Assembly (NCBI GenBank): GCA_023387755.1
Contig: JAEWHO010000047.1
Span: 1 to 8,168, forward strand
Reading direction: 5' to 3'
Length of the DNA: 8,168 bases
From: Actinomycetes bacterium
Lineage (GTDB): Bacteria > Actinomycetota > Actinomycetes > Actinomycetales > Actinomycetaceae
Below the pieces are notes generated by a model. It saw nothing but the letters and a program-made list of their open reading frames with translations. It ran no database searches and had not been told where the DNA came from. The position numbers and the translations under genes are program-made. Of the stretch, positions 1 to 5,903 are shown in pieces. How positions within the stretch are numbered: position 1 is the first letter of the stretch; each line of letters starts with the position of its first letter.

Positions 1-27
1 ATCGGCCGCCCACACCAAAAACCCCCG

Positions 28-53
28 GCGGCCCCCCGGGGGGGGGGGGCCGC
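28..53 (-). terminator. GC-rich inverted repeat with T-run, possible terminator
   Basis: Ten bases (28-37, GCGGCCCCCC) pair perfectly with 44-53 (GGGGGGCCGC) around a loop of six G. Read on the minus strand, the hairpin is followed by five G and then five T (complement of A17-21). An alternative fold pairs the C-run (complement of 38-49) with the GGGGG directly before the T-run. It lies downstream of the minus-strand FKBP gene and could end that operon, or serve a gene beyond the left edge. The 12-G homopolymer (38-49) makes the exact length doubtful in any assembly. Confidence 0.4.
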
Positions 54-111
54 GCGACGTCGTCGGAATTAATCCCCGCAATCAGCGGAAGTGCTCGCCA
101 AACCTCCCTAA

Positions 112-139
112 CGCGCCGCGGGCCGAGCCAGCCGGCGCG
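112..139 (-). terminator. Hairpin 17 nt after the FKBP stop, probable terminator
   Basis: CGCGCCG at 112-118 pairs perfectly with CGGCGCG at 133-139. The 14-nt loop can form a further GGC/GCC stem (121-123 with 127-129). The hairpin begins 17 nt after the FKBP stop codon on the minus strand. Only a poor T-run follows (TTAGGGAGGTTTGG), so it would be a weak-tailed terminator of the kind often seen in high-GC actinobacteria, or an mRNA 3'-end stabiliser. The function is inferred from position and structure. Confidence 0.45.
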
Positions 140-156
140 CAGAGGTTATCGAGCGG

Positions 157-564
157 TTATTCGGCGTCAAGAATATCGACGACGAACACGAGAGTTTCAT
201 TCGGCCCGATACCGGCCTGCGGCACGCCCGCGGGGCCGTAGGCCAGATGGCCGGGGATGGTGAGCATAACGCGGTCACCGATCTTACGGCCCACGAGCCC
301 TTCATCCCAGCCCGCGATCACCATGCCAACCCCAATCGGGAAGTCGATAGGTGCGCCGCGGTCATAGGAGTTATCGAAGACGCCGCCGTCCCAGGACTGC
401 CCCAGGTAGTTAACGGTAATGGTCTGGCCGGATTCAACGACGGCACCCTTACCTTCCTCCAGGACGGTCACCTGGAGTTCGCGCGGAGCCGGGCCGCCCG
501 GGAAGGTGATGGTCGGCTTATCGCCGAACTCGCCAGTTGCTTCCGGTAGCTTTACGTCACTCAT
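157..564 (-). CDS. FKBP-type peptidyl-prolyl cis-trans isomerase
   Basis: This 135-residue, single-domain protein should catalyse cis-trans isomerisation of Xaa-Pro bonds in the cytoplasm; no signal peptide, lipobox or membrane segment is visible. A short lead (1-28) is followed by the FKBP fold. The active-site residues known from FKBP12 are recognisable: Tyr53 (VNYLG), Phe63-Asp64 (GGVFDNS), Phe75, Val82-Ile83 and Trp86 (VIAGWDEGL), Tyr109 (LAYGPAGV) and Phe127. It should therefore be active and FK506-binding in principle. The closing strand LVFVVDILD is typical of small bacterial FKBPs. The ATG is preceded by AGGAG, which overlaps the stop codon of the upstream Bax inhibitor-like gene. Only 9 nt separate the two genes, so they form one transcript. 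Family assignment is firm; the client protein is unknown, and co-transcription does not prove that it acts on its neighbour. Confidence 0.95.
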   Translation of the reverse strand: MSDVKLPEATGEFGDKPTITFPGGPAPRELQVTVLEEGKGAVVESGQTITVNYLGQSWDGGVFDNSYDRGAPIDFPIGVGMVIAGWDEGLVGRKIGDRVMLTIPGHLAYGPAGVPQAGIGPNETLVFVVDILDAE

Positions 565-570
565 ATAAAG

Positions 571-575
571 CTCCT
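571..575 (-). promoter_or_regulatory. Shine-Dalgarno of the FKBP gene, overlapping the upstream stop
   Basis: AGGAG on the minus strand lies 6 nt before the ATG of the FKBP gene and shares two bases with the TAG stop of the Bax inhibitor-like gene. This arrangement favours translational coupling or re-initiation and confirms the FKBP start. Confidence 0.8.
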
Positions 576-1536
576 AGTCGTTATTGTTGAAGATGGCGAG
601 CAGGCGCAGGAATTCGAGATACATCCACACCAGTGACACGGCGATACCGAAGGCGGCACTCCAGGCGTAGCGGCGCGGGATATTATTCTGCACGCCGCGC
701 TTAACCGAATCGAAGTCCACAATCAGGCAGTAGGCGGCCAGGAATACCGCAAAAATACCGATGACGACGCCGAGTGGGATCCCCATGATGGTCATACCAC
801 GTACACCGAAGGCGTTATCGACCACGCCGGTGAGCATGAGGACGATATTAACCAGGGAGAACAGCAGGTAGCCGACCATTGCGACCAGCAGGATCTTCAT
901 GGACTTGCTGGTGACCCGCACAATGCCACCCGCGTACAGGCCCAAGCACACCAGTGCCGTAATCGTGGTGGCCAGTACCGCTTGCAGCACGATGCCCGGA
1001 TACATCGCTTCGAAAGCAATGGAGATTCCGCCCAGGAAGATACCCTCCGTCACGGCGTAGGCCATGATGAGAGCCGGATTCGGTTCCCGCTTGAACGCAT
1101 TAACTAGGCCCAAAACGAGCGCCGCAATCACGGCAATCAGAAAGACGCCTGGGAAAGCGGTCTGCATCCACGCGCCTACAAACCCAAAGGCCACGATGGT
1201 GCCCACCACGAGCAGGGACTTCATAATGGCGTCATCCATGGTCATGCGGTCCGTCTCCAGCGGGCCGGCGGACGGCATGTGGTAGCTCTGTTCCAGATGG
1301 TCTATACCAGCCCTCATCCCGGCAGCATCTGCGGCACTCCCATATGGCATCTGGGACGGCCCTTGCTGGCTGTACTCAGAATACTGCCCGTATTCCGGCT
1401 GCCCATAGCCTTGTTGCGGCTGCTGCCCCTGCGAGCCGGGGGTGTAGCCGGGCATGGTGGGGTAGCCTGCGGGTGTGCGCGCCTGGGTGGATTTCTCACC
1501 GAAAAGCGTGCTGGAACTAAAGTACGGGTTCGCCAT
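574..1536 (-). CDS. Bax inhibitor-1/YccA-like integral membrane protein
   Basis: The 320-residue protein has a cytoplasmic-type N-terminal region and about seven transmembrane helices (roughly 106-125, 129-147, 157-178, 183-203, 213-235, 253-273, 292-313). Residues 28-66 are low-complexity and rich in Gln, Gly, Tyr, Pro and Ser; actinobacterial members often carry such a tail. The family signature is at the C-terminus: IVDFDSVKRGVQ (272-283), then a last helix ending WMYLEFLRLL. Asp274 and Asp276 are candidates for the acidic residues that, in bacterial homologues such as YetJ, control pH-dependent Ca2+ leak; I cannot fix the exact correspondence without an alignment. Family function in bacteria is poorly defined (calcium leak, membrane-protein quality control). 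AAAAGGAG lies 5 nt before the ATG. It is first in an operon with the FKBP gene. Confidence 0.92.
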   Translation of the reverse strand: MANPYFSSSTLFGEKSTQARTPAGYPTMPGYTPGSQGQQPQQGYGQPEYGQYSEYSQQGPSQMPYGSAADAAGMRAGIDHLEQSYHMPSAGPLETDRMTMDDAIMKSLLVVGTIVAFGFVGAWMQTAFPGVFLIAVIAALVLGLVNAFKREPNPALIMAYAVTEGIFLGGISIAFEAMYPGIVLQAVLATTITALVCLGLYAGGIVRVTSKSMKILLVAMVGYLLFSLVNIVLMLTGVVDNAFGVRGMTIMGIPLGVVIGIFAVFLAAYCLIVDFDSVKRGVQNNIPRRYAWSAAFGIAVSLVWMYLEFLRLLAIFNNND

Positions 1537-1541
1537 TGCGT

Positions 1542-1549
1542 CTCCTTTT
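1542..1549 (-). promoter_or_regulatory. Shine-Dalgarno of the Bax inhibitor-like gene
   Basis: AAAAGGAG on the minus strand, 5 nt before ATG 1536, is a strong ribosome-binding site that fixes the start of the 320-residue protein. Confidence 0.8.
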
Positions 1550-1578
1550 AATCTGACGGCGCTCCTAGCGTATTCAAC

Positions 1579-1607
1579 ATTCTACGGGCTAAAAACATTC
1601 CTGCCTA
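1579..1607 (-). promoter_or_regulatory. Candidate promoter of the BI-1/FKBP operon
   Basis: On the minus strand, TAGGCA (1602-1607; four of six matches to TTGACA) is followed after 17 nt by TAGAAT (1579-1584; fits TANNNT). Transcription would begin about 7 nt further on, giving a leader of roughly 35 nt with a strong ribosome-binding site. A second TANNNT (TACGCT) lies closer to the gene. Assigned by eye only. Confidence 0.45.
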
Positions 1608-1640
1608 GGCTGAGTCTCGTCCGGCTATTGTGACCCGACG

Positions 1641-1669
1641 TTCATCCGGCTAAACCTGCCGACTATGCT
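1641..1669 (+). promoter_or_regulatory. Candidate promoter for a leaderless kinase transcript
   Basis: TATGCT at 1664-1669 fits the actinobacterial -10 (TANNNT). A weak -35, TTCATC, sits 17 nt upstream at 1641-1646. The -10 ends only 6 nt before ATG 1676, so the predicted transcription start coincides with the A of that ATG. The transcript would be leaderless. The GGAG at 1670-1673 is too close (2 nt) to act as a normal Shine-Dalgarno. Confidence 0.45.
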
Positions 1670-1675
1670 GGAGAT

Positions 1676-3046
1676 ATGAGGGCAGGCCATCCGTTAGAGC
1701 ACACCACGATGACCACGCCGGAAAAGCGCGGCCCGATCCGCCGTTTCTTACTCCGCCATCCGGCTGTCGTGGACGTCGCCGTCGCCATTATCTACGTGGC
1801 CCTGTTCGTTCCCATGCTCGCCGATCTGGGCCGGGTCAGCGCAAACGCCCGCTGGGCGGTGCCGACCTACCTAACCGTGATCGTGGCCGGCATCCTGCTG
1901 CGCCGTCACCTCCCTCTAACCTTCTTTGCTGGAGCTATCCTCCTCCCGGTTGCGCTGCGCTGCGTTACCGGCGGCTTCGGCCCGCCCTCGCAAGTGACCG
2001 GGCTCCCGCAGGAAGCCATCCTCGGCTCGGTCATTTCCGGCGAGCGAATCCACGTGCCCTACTACATCAGTTTCGTTGACCTGCCGGCCCTATCAATTGC
2101 CGCCTACAACCTCGGTGCCCTCAAACGGCTACGCCTCGCCGCCCCCATCGTCCTGGCTGGTCTCGGCATCGTCCTGGCCACCACCACCTACCTCTCCCCC
2201 CGCTCCGACCTCATTATCTGGGCCACCACCATCTGTTTAACCATGGCGGTCTCCTTCCTGACCGGCAGTAATGTGCGCGCCTCCCGTTTGCGCATGGCGC
2301 AGCTTGAACAGCGGGCCCGCCAGCTCGCACTTGAGCACGAACAGCGCGAGCAGTTGGCCGTATCCCAAGAGCGCACCCGTATTGCCCGCGAGATGCACGA
2401 CGTCGTCGCCCACTCCCTGTCTGTAATGGTGACGCTCGCGGAAGGGGCCGCCGTCGCCCTGGATCGTAACCCAGCGCGGGCTAAGGACGCCGTCACCCAG
2501 TTGGCCGCGGTGGGCCGCGAATCTCTCCAGGATGCGCGCCGCCTGGTGGGCGTGCTGCGTCAGGACGCTCCCAGCTCCCCCCTCCCCGAGGGGCAGCCGG
2601 CAGGGATGGCGGAGGAGGACACCCCGCTGGAACCGCAGCCGGGCCAGCAGGATGTGCGCACCCTCGTCAACGCCTACCGGGCGGCTGGGATGCCGGTAAC
2701 GTACGTGGAATCGGGCCCGGAACTGCCCGACGACGCCGGCTTCCAACTGGCGATTTACCGGATCGTCCAAGAGGCCCTCACGAATGTGCTGCGCTATGCC
2801 CGTACCTCCCCGCATATTGAGGTGACAGTCAATCGCACGGGCCGCGATGTGGTGGTCGCAATTGAGAATGAGGCCGGTGACGGGCAGAAGATCCTGCCGG
2901 GCTCCGGCAAGGGCGTGATCGGGATGCGCGAGCGGGCCGCCGTTTACGATGGCACCGTCCATGCGGGACCGACGACGCGCGGCTGGCAGGTCCGGGCCAC
3001 CTTGCGCGTGCCGGGGCAAAGCCGCTCGTGGTCTTCCCCCGGCTAA
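1676..3046 (+). CDS. Sensor histidine kinase, NarL/DesK type (HisKA_3)
   Basis: This 456-residue membrane kinase should autophosphorylate and pass phosphate to the LuxR-type regulator encoded 94 nt downstream. About six hydrophobic segments span residues 31-197 (near 31-50, 62-76, 82-97, 131-148, 155-172, 179-197), with no sizeable external domain. A helical linker rich in Gln, Arg and Glu (200-235), probably coiled coil, leads to the H-box RIAREMHDVVAHSLSVM, with phosphoacceptor His241. The ATPase domain shows the N-box YRIVQEALTN (Glu366, Asn370) and G-box GKGVIGMRER (411-420). The region before the G-box reads VVAIENEAGDG rather than a clean DDGxG, a divergence I believe is common in actinobacterial members. 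An acidic, Pro-rich insert (298-325) lies between the two domains. ATG 1676 suits a leaderless transcript; ATG 1709 (MTTPEKRG) is the alternative and has no clear Shine-Dalgarno. The signal is unknown; an envelope-related cue is plausible for this topology. Confidence 0.93.
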   Translation: MRAGHPLEHTTMTTPEKRGPIRRFLLRHPAVVDVAVAIIYVALFVPMLADLGRVSANARWAVPTYLTVIVAGILLRRHLPLTFFAGAILLPVALRCVTGGFGPPSQVTGLPQEAILGSVISGERIHVPYYISFVDLPALSIAAYNLGALKRLRLAAPIVLAGLGIVLATTTYLSPRSDLIIWATTICLTMAVSFLTGSNVRASRLRMAQLEQRARQLALEHEQREQLAVSQERTRIAREMHDVVAHSLSVMVTLAEGAAVALDRNPARAKDAVTQLAAVGRESLQDARRLVGVLRQDAPSSPLPEGQPAGMAEEDTPLEPQPGQQDVRTLVNAYRAAGMPVTYVESGPELPDDAGFQLAIYRIVQEALTNVLRYARTSPHIEVTVNRTGRDVVVAIENEAGDGQKILPGSGKGVIGMRERAAVYDGTVHAGPTTRGWQVRATLRVPGQSRSWSSPG

Positions 3047-3058
3047 GGCTTACCTTTG

Positions 3059-3113
3059 TGACTCGCGCGCGTCAGTACCTCACGCCGCAGCACCCACCCC
3101 GTACAGTTACAGT
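3059..3113 (+). promoter_or_regulatory. Imperfect palindrome and tandem TACAGT upstream of the response regulator
   Basis: The 94-nt gap between kinase and regulator holds a 16-bp palindrome at 3059-3074 (TGACTCGCGCGCGTCA; seven of eight positions symmetrical). Further on are two adjacent copies of TACAGT (3102-3107, 3108-3113), each fitting the TANNNT -10 pattern. No good -35 is seen at the right distance. Together they could form a second, possibly autoregulated, promoter for the regulator. The palindrome could instead be an attenuating hairpin. Low confidence. Confidence 0.3.
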
Positions 3114-3128
3114 GACGTGGATTTGTCT

Positions 3129-3135
3129 AAAGGAG
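3129..3135 (+). promoter_or_regulatory. Shine-Dalgarno that fixes the response regulator start
   Basis: AAAGGAG lies 5 nt before ATG 3141. It decides the start against the open in-frame extension back to 2949, which would overlap the end of the kinase gene by about 100 nt and adds no recognisable protein sequence. Confidence 0.85.
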
Positions 3136-3140
3136 CACCA

Positions 3141-3869
3141 ATGACCGCCCCCACTCCCGCAGAGCATGACCCCGCTGACGAGAGTTCCGCTTCCCCGGCC
3201 AATCCGATTCAGGTGTTGATCGTTGACGATCAGGCCCTGCTGCGGATGGGATTCTCGATGGTTCTGGACGGTGCCGACGATATTGAGGTCATCGGGGAGG
3301 CCGCCGATGGTGCCGCCGCGATCAACCAGGCGCGCGCCCTCAAGCCGGACGTCGTGCTGATGGACGTGCGGATGCCCGGCGTCGACGGTATCGAAGCGAC
3401 GGAAAAAATTATCGCCGATAATCCTGAAGTGCGGGTGCTGGTGCTCACCACCTTCGATCTGGATGAGTACGCTTTCGCGGGACTGCGGGCGGGTGCCAGC
3501 GGGTTCCTCCTGAAGGACACTCCGCCAGCTGACCTCGTTAACGCGATCCGTACCGTATATAAGGGAGAATCGGTCCTCTCCCCGCGCATCACTCACCGCA
3601 TGATCGAGCTGTTCGGGCAGGAGCTGCCCGTGGATGGCCAGCCGTCCGGTGAAGCCAATGAGATGCTGTCTACTTTGACGACGCGGGAGCACGAAGTCCT
3701 CGAGCTTATCGCCACGGGGGCCTCGAATGCGGAAATCGCGGCAGAGCTCTACGTTTCCGAGACCACCGTGAAAACCCACGTCGGCAATATCCTGGCCAAA
3801 CTTCACCTGCGCGACCGAGTTCAGGCGGTGGTGTTCTCCTACGAGAACGGGGTGGTGCGGCCGCGCTAA
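3141..3869 (+). CDS. LuxR/NarL-family response regulator
   Basis: This 242-residue DNA-binding regulator is the evident partner of the kinase just upstream. A disordered acidic and Pro-rich lead (1-21) precedes a receiver domain (about 23-140). In it, Asp29-Asp30 form the acidic pocket, Asp75 (VVLMDVRMPG) is the phosphorylation site, Thr103/Thr104 (VLTTFD) is the switch residue, and Lys125 (FLLKD) is the conserved lysine. After a linker, the LuxR-type helix-turn-helix runs from about 178 to 238, with LTTREHEVLELIATGASNAE and a recognition helix around SETTVKTHVGNILAKL. All key residues are present, so phosphorylation-dependent DNA binding is expected. Targets cannot be read from the sequence; the palindrome ahead of the gene is one candidate. 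It converges with the phosphoglycerol transferase gene, 16 nt between stop codons. Confidence 0.95.
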   Translation: MTAPTPAEHDPADESSASPANPIQVLIVDDQALLRMGFSMVLDGADDIEVIGEAADGAAAINQARALKPDVVLMDVRMPGVDGIEATEKIIADNPEVRVLVLTTFDLDEYAFAGLRAGASGFLLKDTPPADLVNAIRTVYKGESVLSPRITHRMIELFGQELPVDGQPSGEANEMLSTLTTREHEVLELIATGASNAEIAAELYVSETTVKTHVGNILAKLHLRDRVQAVVFSYENGVVRPR

Positions 3870-3885
3870 GCGCGCCCAACTGCCG

Positions 3886-5703
3886 TTATTTCGCGGGGAA
3901 TCTCTCCCCTGCTTCGAGGTCGGTAGCTCGGTGTTTCTCGTAGAAGGTGCTCCGCTTAGAGAACTCGTCATTCACCTTGTCAAAGCCGTACTGTTCCACC
4001 AGCGTCGGTTTATCCGAATACAGGTTGGTACCGAGGCCAAGCCGGTCGCCGTCGATTGTTATCCCGAGCGTCGCCAGGATGGTGGGGAAGAAATCAAAAG
4101 GAGCGAATTGGCGGTTGTGGGTGCGCTCCCGGCCCGGATCAGGCAGTGCACCGTTGATAAACACATTCACAACCGTGCGCTCATAGCTCTTATCCCAGCC
4201 GGTAAAGAAGTTCACGTCCATGGACTGGTGATCACCGGTCAGGACGATCACCGTGTCCTTATACCAGGGCTGTTCCTGCATCCAGCGCACCAGCTTCACC
4301 ACTTCCCCCTGCGAGTAGTGAATAACATTCCCGTACTGGGAATCAGAGGGGAATTCCGTAGCTCGCGGGGAAAGGTAGCCGTCGTTATTGTGCGTATCCG
4401 CATTTTCCAAAATGAAATAGAACGGCTGGTCACCGGCAGCGAGCCGCGTCATTTCATCTTTGGCGTATTCGTATAGTTTGTCGTCCTCAATCCCCCACCA
4501 CACTGCGTAATCTGGGGGAACGAGGCCGCGTTGCCGGGCGGTTCCCAGATCGAAAATCTCAAAGCTTCCATGCTGCTCGTAGTACTTATCCATATGGTGC
4601 CAGTGCTTGCCGGTGCCTAGCATGAAGGACGTCTTGTACCCGTGATCGTGCAACAAATCGCCGATGGTTGTGAAATCGGGGAAAGAAACCTTCCCAGCAG
4701 GCCCTGAGAACAGCGGGATCATGGGGACGCCCGCCTGGAAGTTCAACATGCCGGCCACTGAATGGTTCGCACCCATCGTTTGCAGCGGGCCGCCGTACCC
4801 ATCCCGGTTGGAGAAGGTGATGTTCTCGTCGGTCAGCTTCCCTAACGCAGGCATAAGGTCCTGGTCCAAATATCCGCCCTGCTCCTTGGAGTAATACGAG
4901 TTCTCCATCGATTCAAGGTAGATGTGGACGAAGTTCTTGGGCTTTTCCGGGAAGTGCAAAATATCCGCGGTCGGCTCCACATAGTTCTGCTCAATGAACG
5001 TGGAGCGCACAAAGTACGTGCGTAGCACGCCGGTTAGGGGTAATACGGAGAAGGAGTAGGCCACACAGACTGCCACCAGGGTTGCCATCGCCGCCGTCGA
5101 GACCCGCCGCACGGTACGTAGCCGCACCGGTGCAGCCCGTTCCGGGCCCCGCCACCCCAACCACAGCAGTGGAACTAGGGCTGCAGCGAGCGCAGAGATA
5201 AGGATCGGGATGAGGACGACATTTACCACCTCGGCAAGCATCTCCGGCGTCGCCCCCGGGTCCCCGCCGAGGATGAAAAACAGGAGCTGATCGGCTTGAA
5301 CGTCGTGGAAAGTAGCGATCGTCCAGCGAGAAAGGAAGAACGCAAGTCCCGCGATAAAGCCGCCCAGGGTGTACCCGATAACTGCGAGCGGAATCCGCCA
5401 GGGGTGTTGGCGATCATTGTGATAGTCCGCACTCAGGCGCTTAGCGCCATAACCAACCAAGCCGACGACGACGCCCGCCACCACTGCAACTGTCACCACA
5501 TAGGCCGTACCGCGCGTGAGGGTGATGGGGTGAACATAGGGCCAGATCGTGGGGCGGACGGCGGCTTGCATGATCGTGGCGATGAGGTTAGCGAAGACGC
5601 CAAGGAGCACACCATAGGGTAGGGCGCGCGGGGCGCGAGCCAACAGGGCCCACGCCGCCGCAACAATTGCGGTAGCAGCGACCTGAAAGAGAAGAAAATG
5701 CAC
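3886..5703 (-). CDS. LtaS/OpgB-like membrane phosphoglycerol transferase
   Basis: This 605-residue enzyme of the alkaline-phosphatase/sulfatase superfamily probably transfers glycerophosphate from phosphatidylglycerol to a surface polymer or glycan. Six hydrophobic segments (about 1-21, 30-50, 66-86, 104-126, 157-183, 202-224), with basic loops after the first, third and fifth, predict both ends outside and put the catalytic domain (about 250-550) extracellular. Metal-binding residues by family analogy are Glu264 (HIYLESMEN), Asp491-His492 (LTGDHQSM) and the nucleophile in NHSVAGM, which is Ser315 where LtaS and OpgB have Thr. His438 in DTHNNDGYLSP matches the substrate-binding His. The motifs DTHxxDGY and PWYKDTVIV resemble E. 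coli OpgB more than staphylococcal LtaS as I recall them. That would fit adding single glycerophosphates to a glycan rather than building poly-glycerophosphate, but this is inference. The start is GTG, with GGGGG 4 nt upstream. Monocistronic. Confidence 0.9.
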   Translation of the reverse strand: MHFLLFQVAATAIVAAAWALLARAPRALPYGVLLGVFANLIATIMQAAVRPTIWPYVHPITLTRGTAYVVTVAVVAGVVVGLVGYGAKRLSADYHNDRQHPWRIPLAVIGYTLGGFIAGLAFFLSRWTIATFHDVQADQLLFFILGGDPGATPEMLAEVVNVVLIPILISALAAALVPLLWLGWRGPERAAPVRLRTVRRVSTAAMATLVAVCVAYSFSVLPLTGVLRTYFVRSTFIEQNYVEPTADILHFPEKPKNFVHIYLESMENSYYSKEQGGYLDQDLMPALGKLTDENITFSNRDGYGGPLQTMGANHSVAGMLNFQAGVPMIPLFSGPAGKVSFPDFTTIGDLLHDHGYKTSFMLGTGKHWHHMDKYYEQHGSFEIFDLGTARQRGLVPPDYAVWWGIEDDKLYEYAKDEMTRLAAGDQPFYFILENADTHNNDGYLSPRATEFPSDSQYGNVIHYSQGEVVKLVRWMQEQPWYKDTVIVLTGDHQSMDVNFFTGWDKSYERTVVNVFINGALPDPGRERTHNRQFAPFDFFPTILATLGITIDGDRLGLGTNLYSDKPTLVEQYGFDKVNDEFSKRSTFYEKHRATDLEAGERFPAK

Positions 5704-5714
5704 ACTACCCCCAG

Positions 5715-5728
5715 TTAAAGCGTTTCAA
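5715..5728 (-). promoter_or_regulatory. LacI-operator-like imperfect palindrome upstream of the transferase
   Basis: On the minus strand, TTGAAACGCTTTAA matches its own reverse complement at 10 of 14 positions around a central CG, the general shape of LacI-family operators. It lies 12 nt upstream of the GTG start of the phosphoglycerol transferase gene. Short palindromes of this quality occur by chance, so it is only a candidate. Confidence 0.2.
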
Positions 5729-5796
5729 AAGAACTTAAGCATGTAAAAAGAGCAATCCCAGCGTAGAACTCCGGCGGGAAGGCAGGCAAGAAAGGT

Positions 5797-5828
5797 CAGG
5801 CCTTTGAGCCTGTGATGCGCACTAAAAA
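5797..5828 (-). terminator. Probable terminator region of the tRNA gene
   Basis: On the minus strand, one base after A73 of the tRNA there is TTTTT (5824-5828), so the acceptor stem itself can be followed by a T-run. Eleven nt beyond it a hairpin CAGGC/GCCTG with a 6-nt loop (5797-5812) is followed by ACCTTTCTT. Either could stop transcription or define the pre-tRNA 3' end. Confidence 0.4.
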
Positions 5829-5829
5829 G

Positions 5830-5903
5830 TGCCCCTAAAGGGACTCGAACCCTTACTGGACCGATTTTAAGTCGGCTGCCTCTGCCGATTGGGCTATAGG
5901 GGC
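5830..5903 (-). tRNA. tRNA-Leu(UAA) with a short, class I variable region
   Basis: The 74-nt cloverleaf folds cleanly. The acceptor stem GCCCCTA/TAGGGGC has seven pairs. The D-arm has a 3-bp stem (GCC/GGC) and the 11-nt loop CAATCGGCAGA. The anticodon stem GCCGA/TCGGT encloses the loop CTTAAAA, giving anticodon UAA (5867-5869). The variable region is only CCAGT. The T-arm is AAGGG/CCCTT around TTCGAGT, and the discriminator is A73. CCA is not encoded. The anticodon reads UUA and, by wobble, UUG. Leucine features are A73, A15-U48 and a D-arm almost the same as that of E. coli tRNA-Leu(UAA) as I recall it. The odd point is the missing long variable arm, which bacterial tRNA-Leu normally has. 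TTA codons occur in ordinary genes here (for example codons 7, 25 and 188 of the kinase gene; 50, 174 and 362 of nhaA), so it has codons to read. Confidence 0.93.

Noticed and set aside
2237..3019. Long minus-strand open frame (260 codons) opposite the kinase
   Set aside because: It lies wholly antisense to a gene with clear kinase motifs. Its predicted product is Arg- and His-rich with no recognisable domain, as expected for a frame opened by GC-biased codons.
2949..3140. N-terminal extension of the response regulator
   Set aside because: The frame is open back to 2949, but that would overlap the kinase end by nearly 100 nt. AAAGGAG sits 5 nt before ATG 3141 and the family sequence starts soon after it.
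3895..3909. GGGGA/TCCCC hairpin at the convergent ends of the regulator and transferase
   Set aside because: The stem has only 5 bp, lies inside the transferase coding end, and has no T-run on either side; too weak to call a terminator.
3072..3971. Minus-strand open frame (299 codons) opposite the response regulator
   Set aside because: It spans the regulator and the end of the convergent transferase in another frame and has no recognisable domain. Typical high-GC antisense artefact.
5830..5903. tRNA gene as an attachment site for an integrated element
   Set aside because: No integrase, no phage genes and no repeated tRNA 3' end are seen nearby; the flanks are housekeeping genes.
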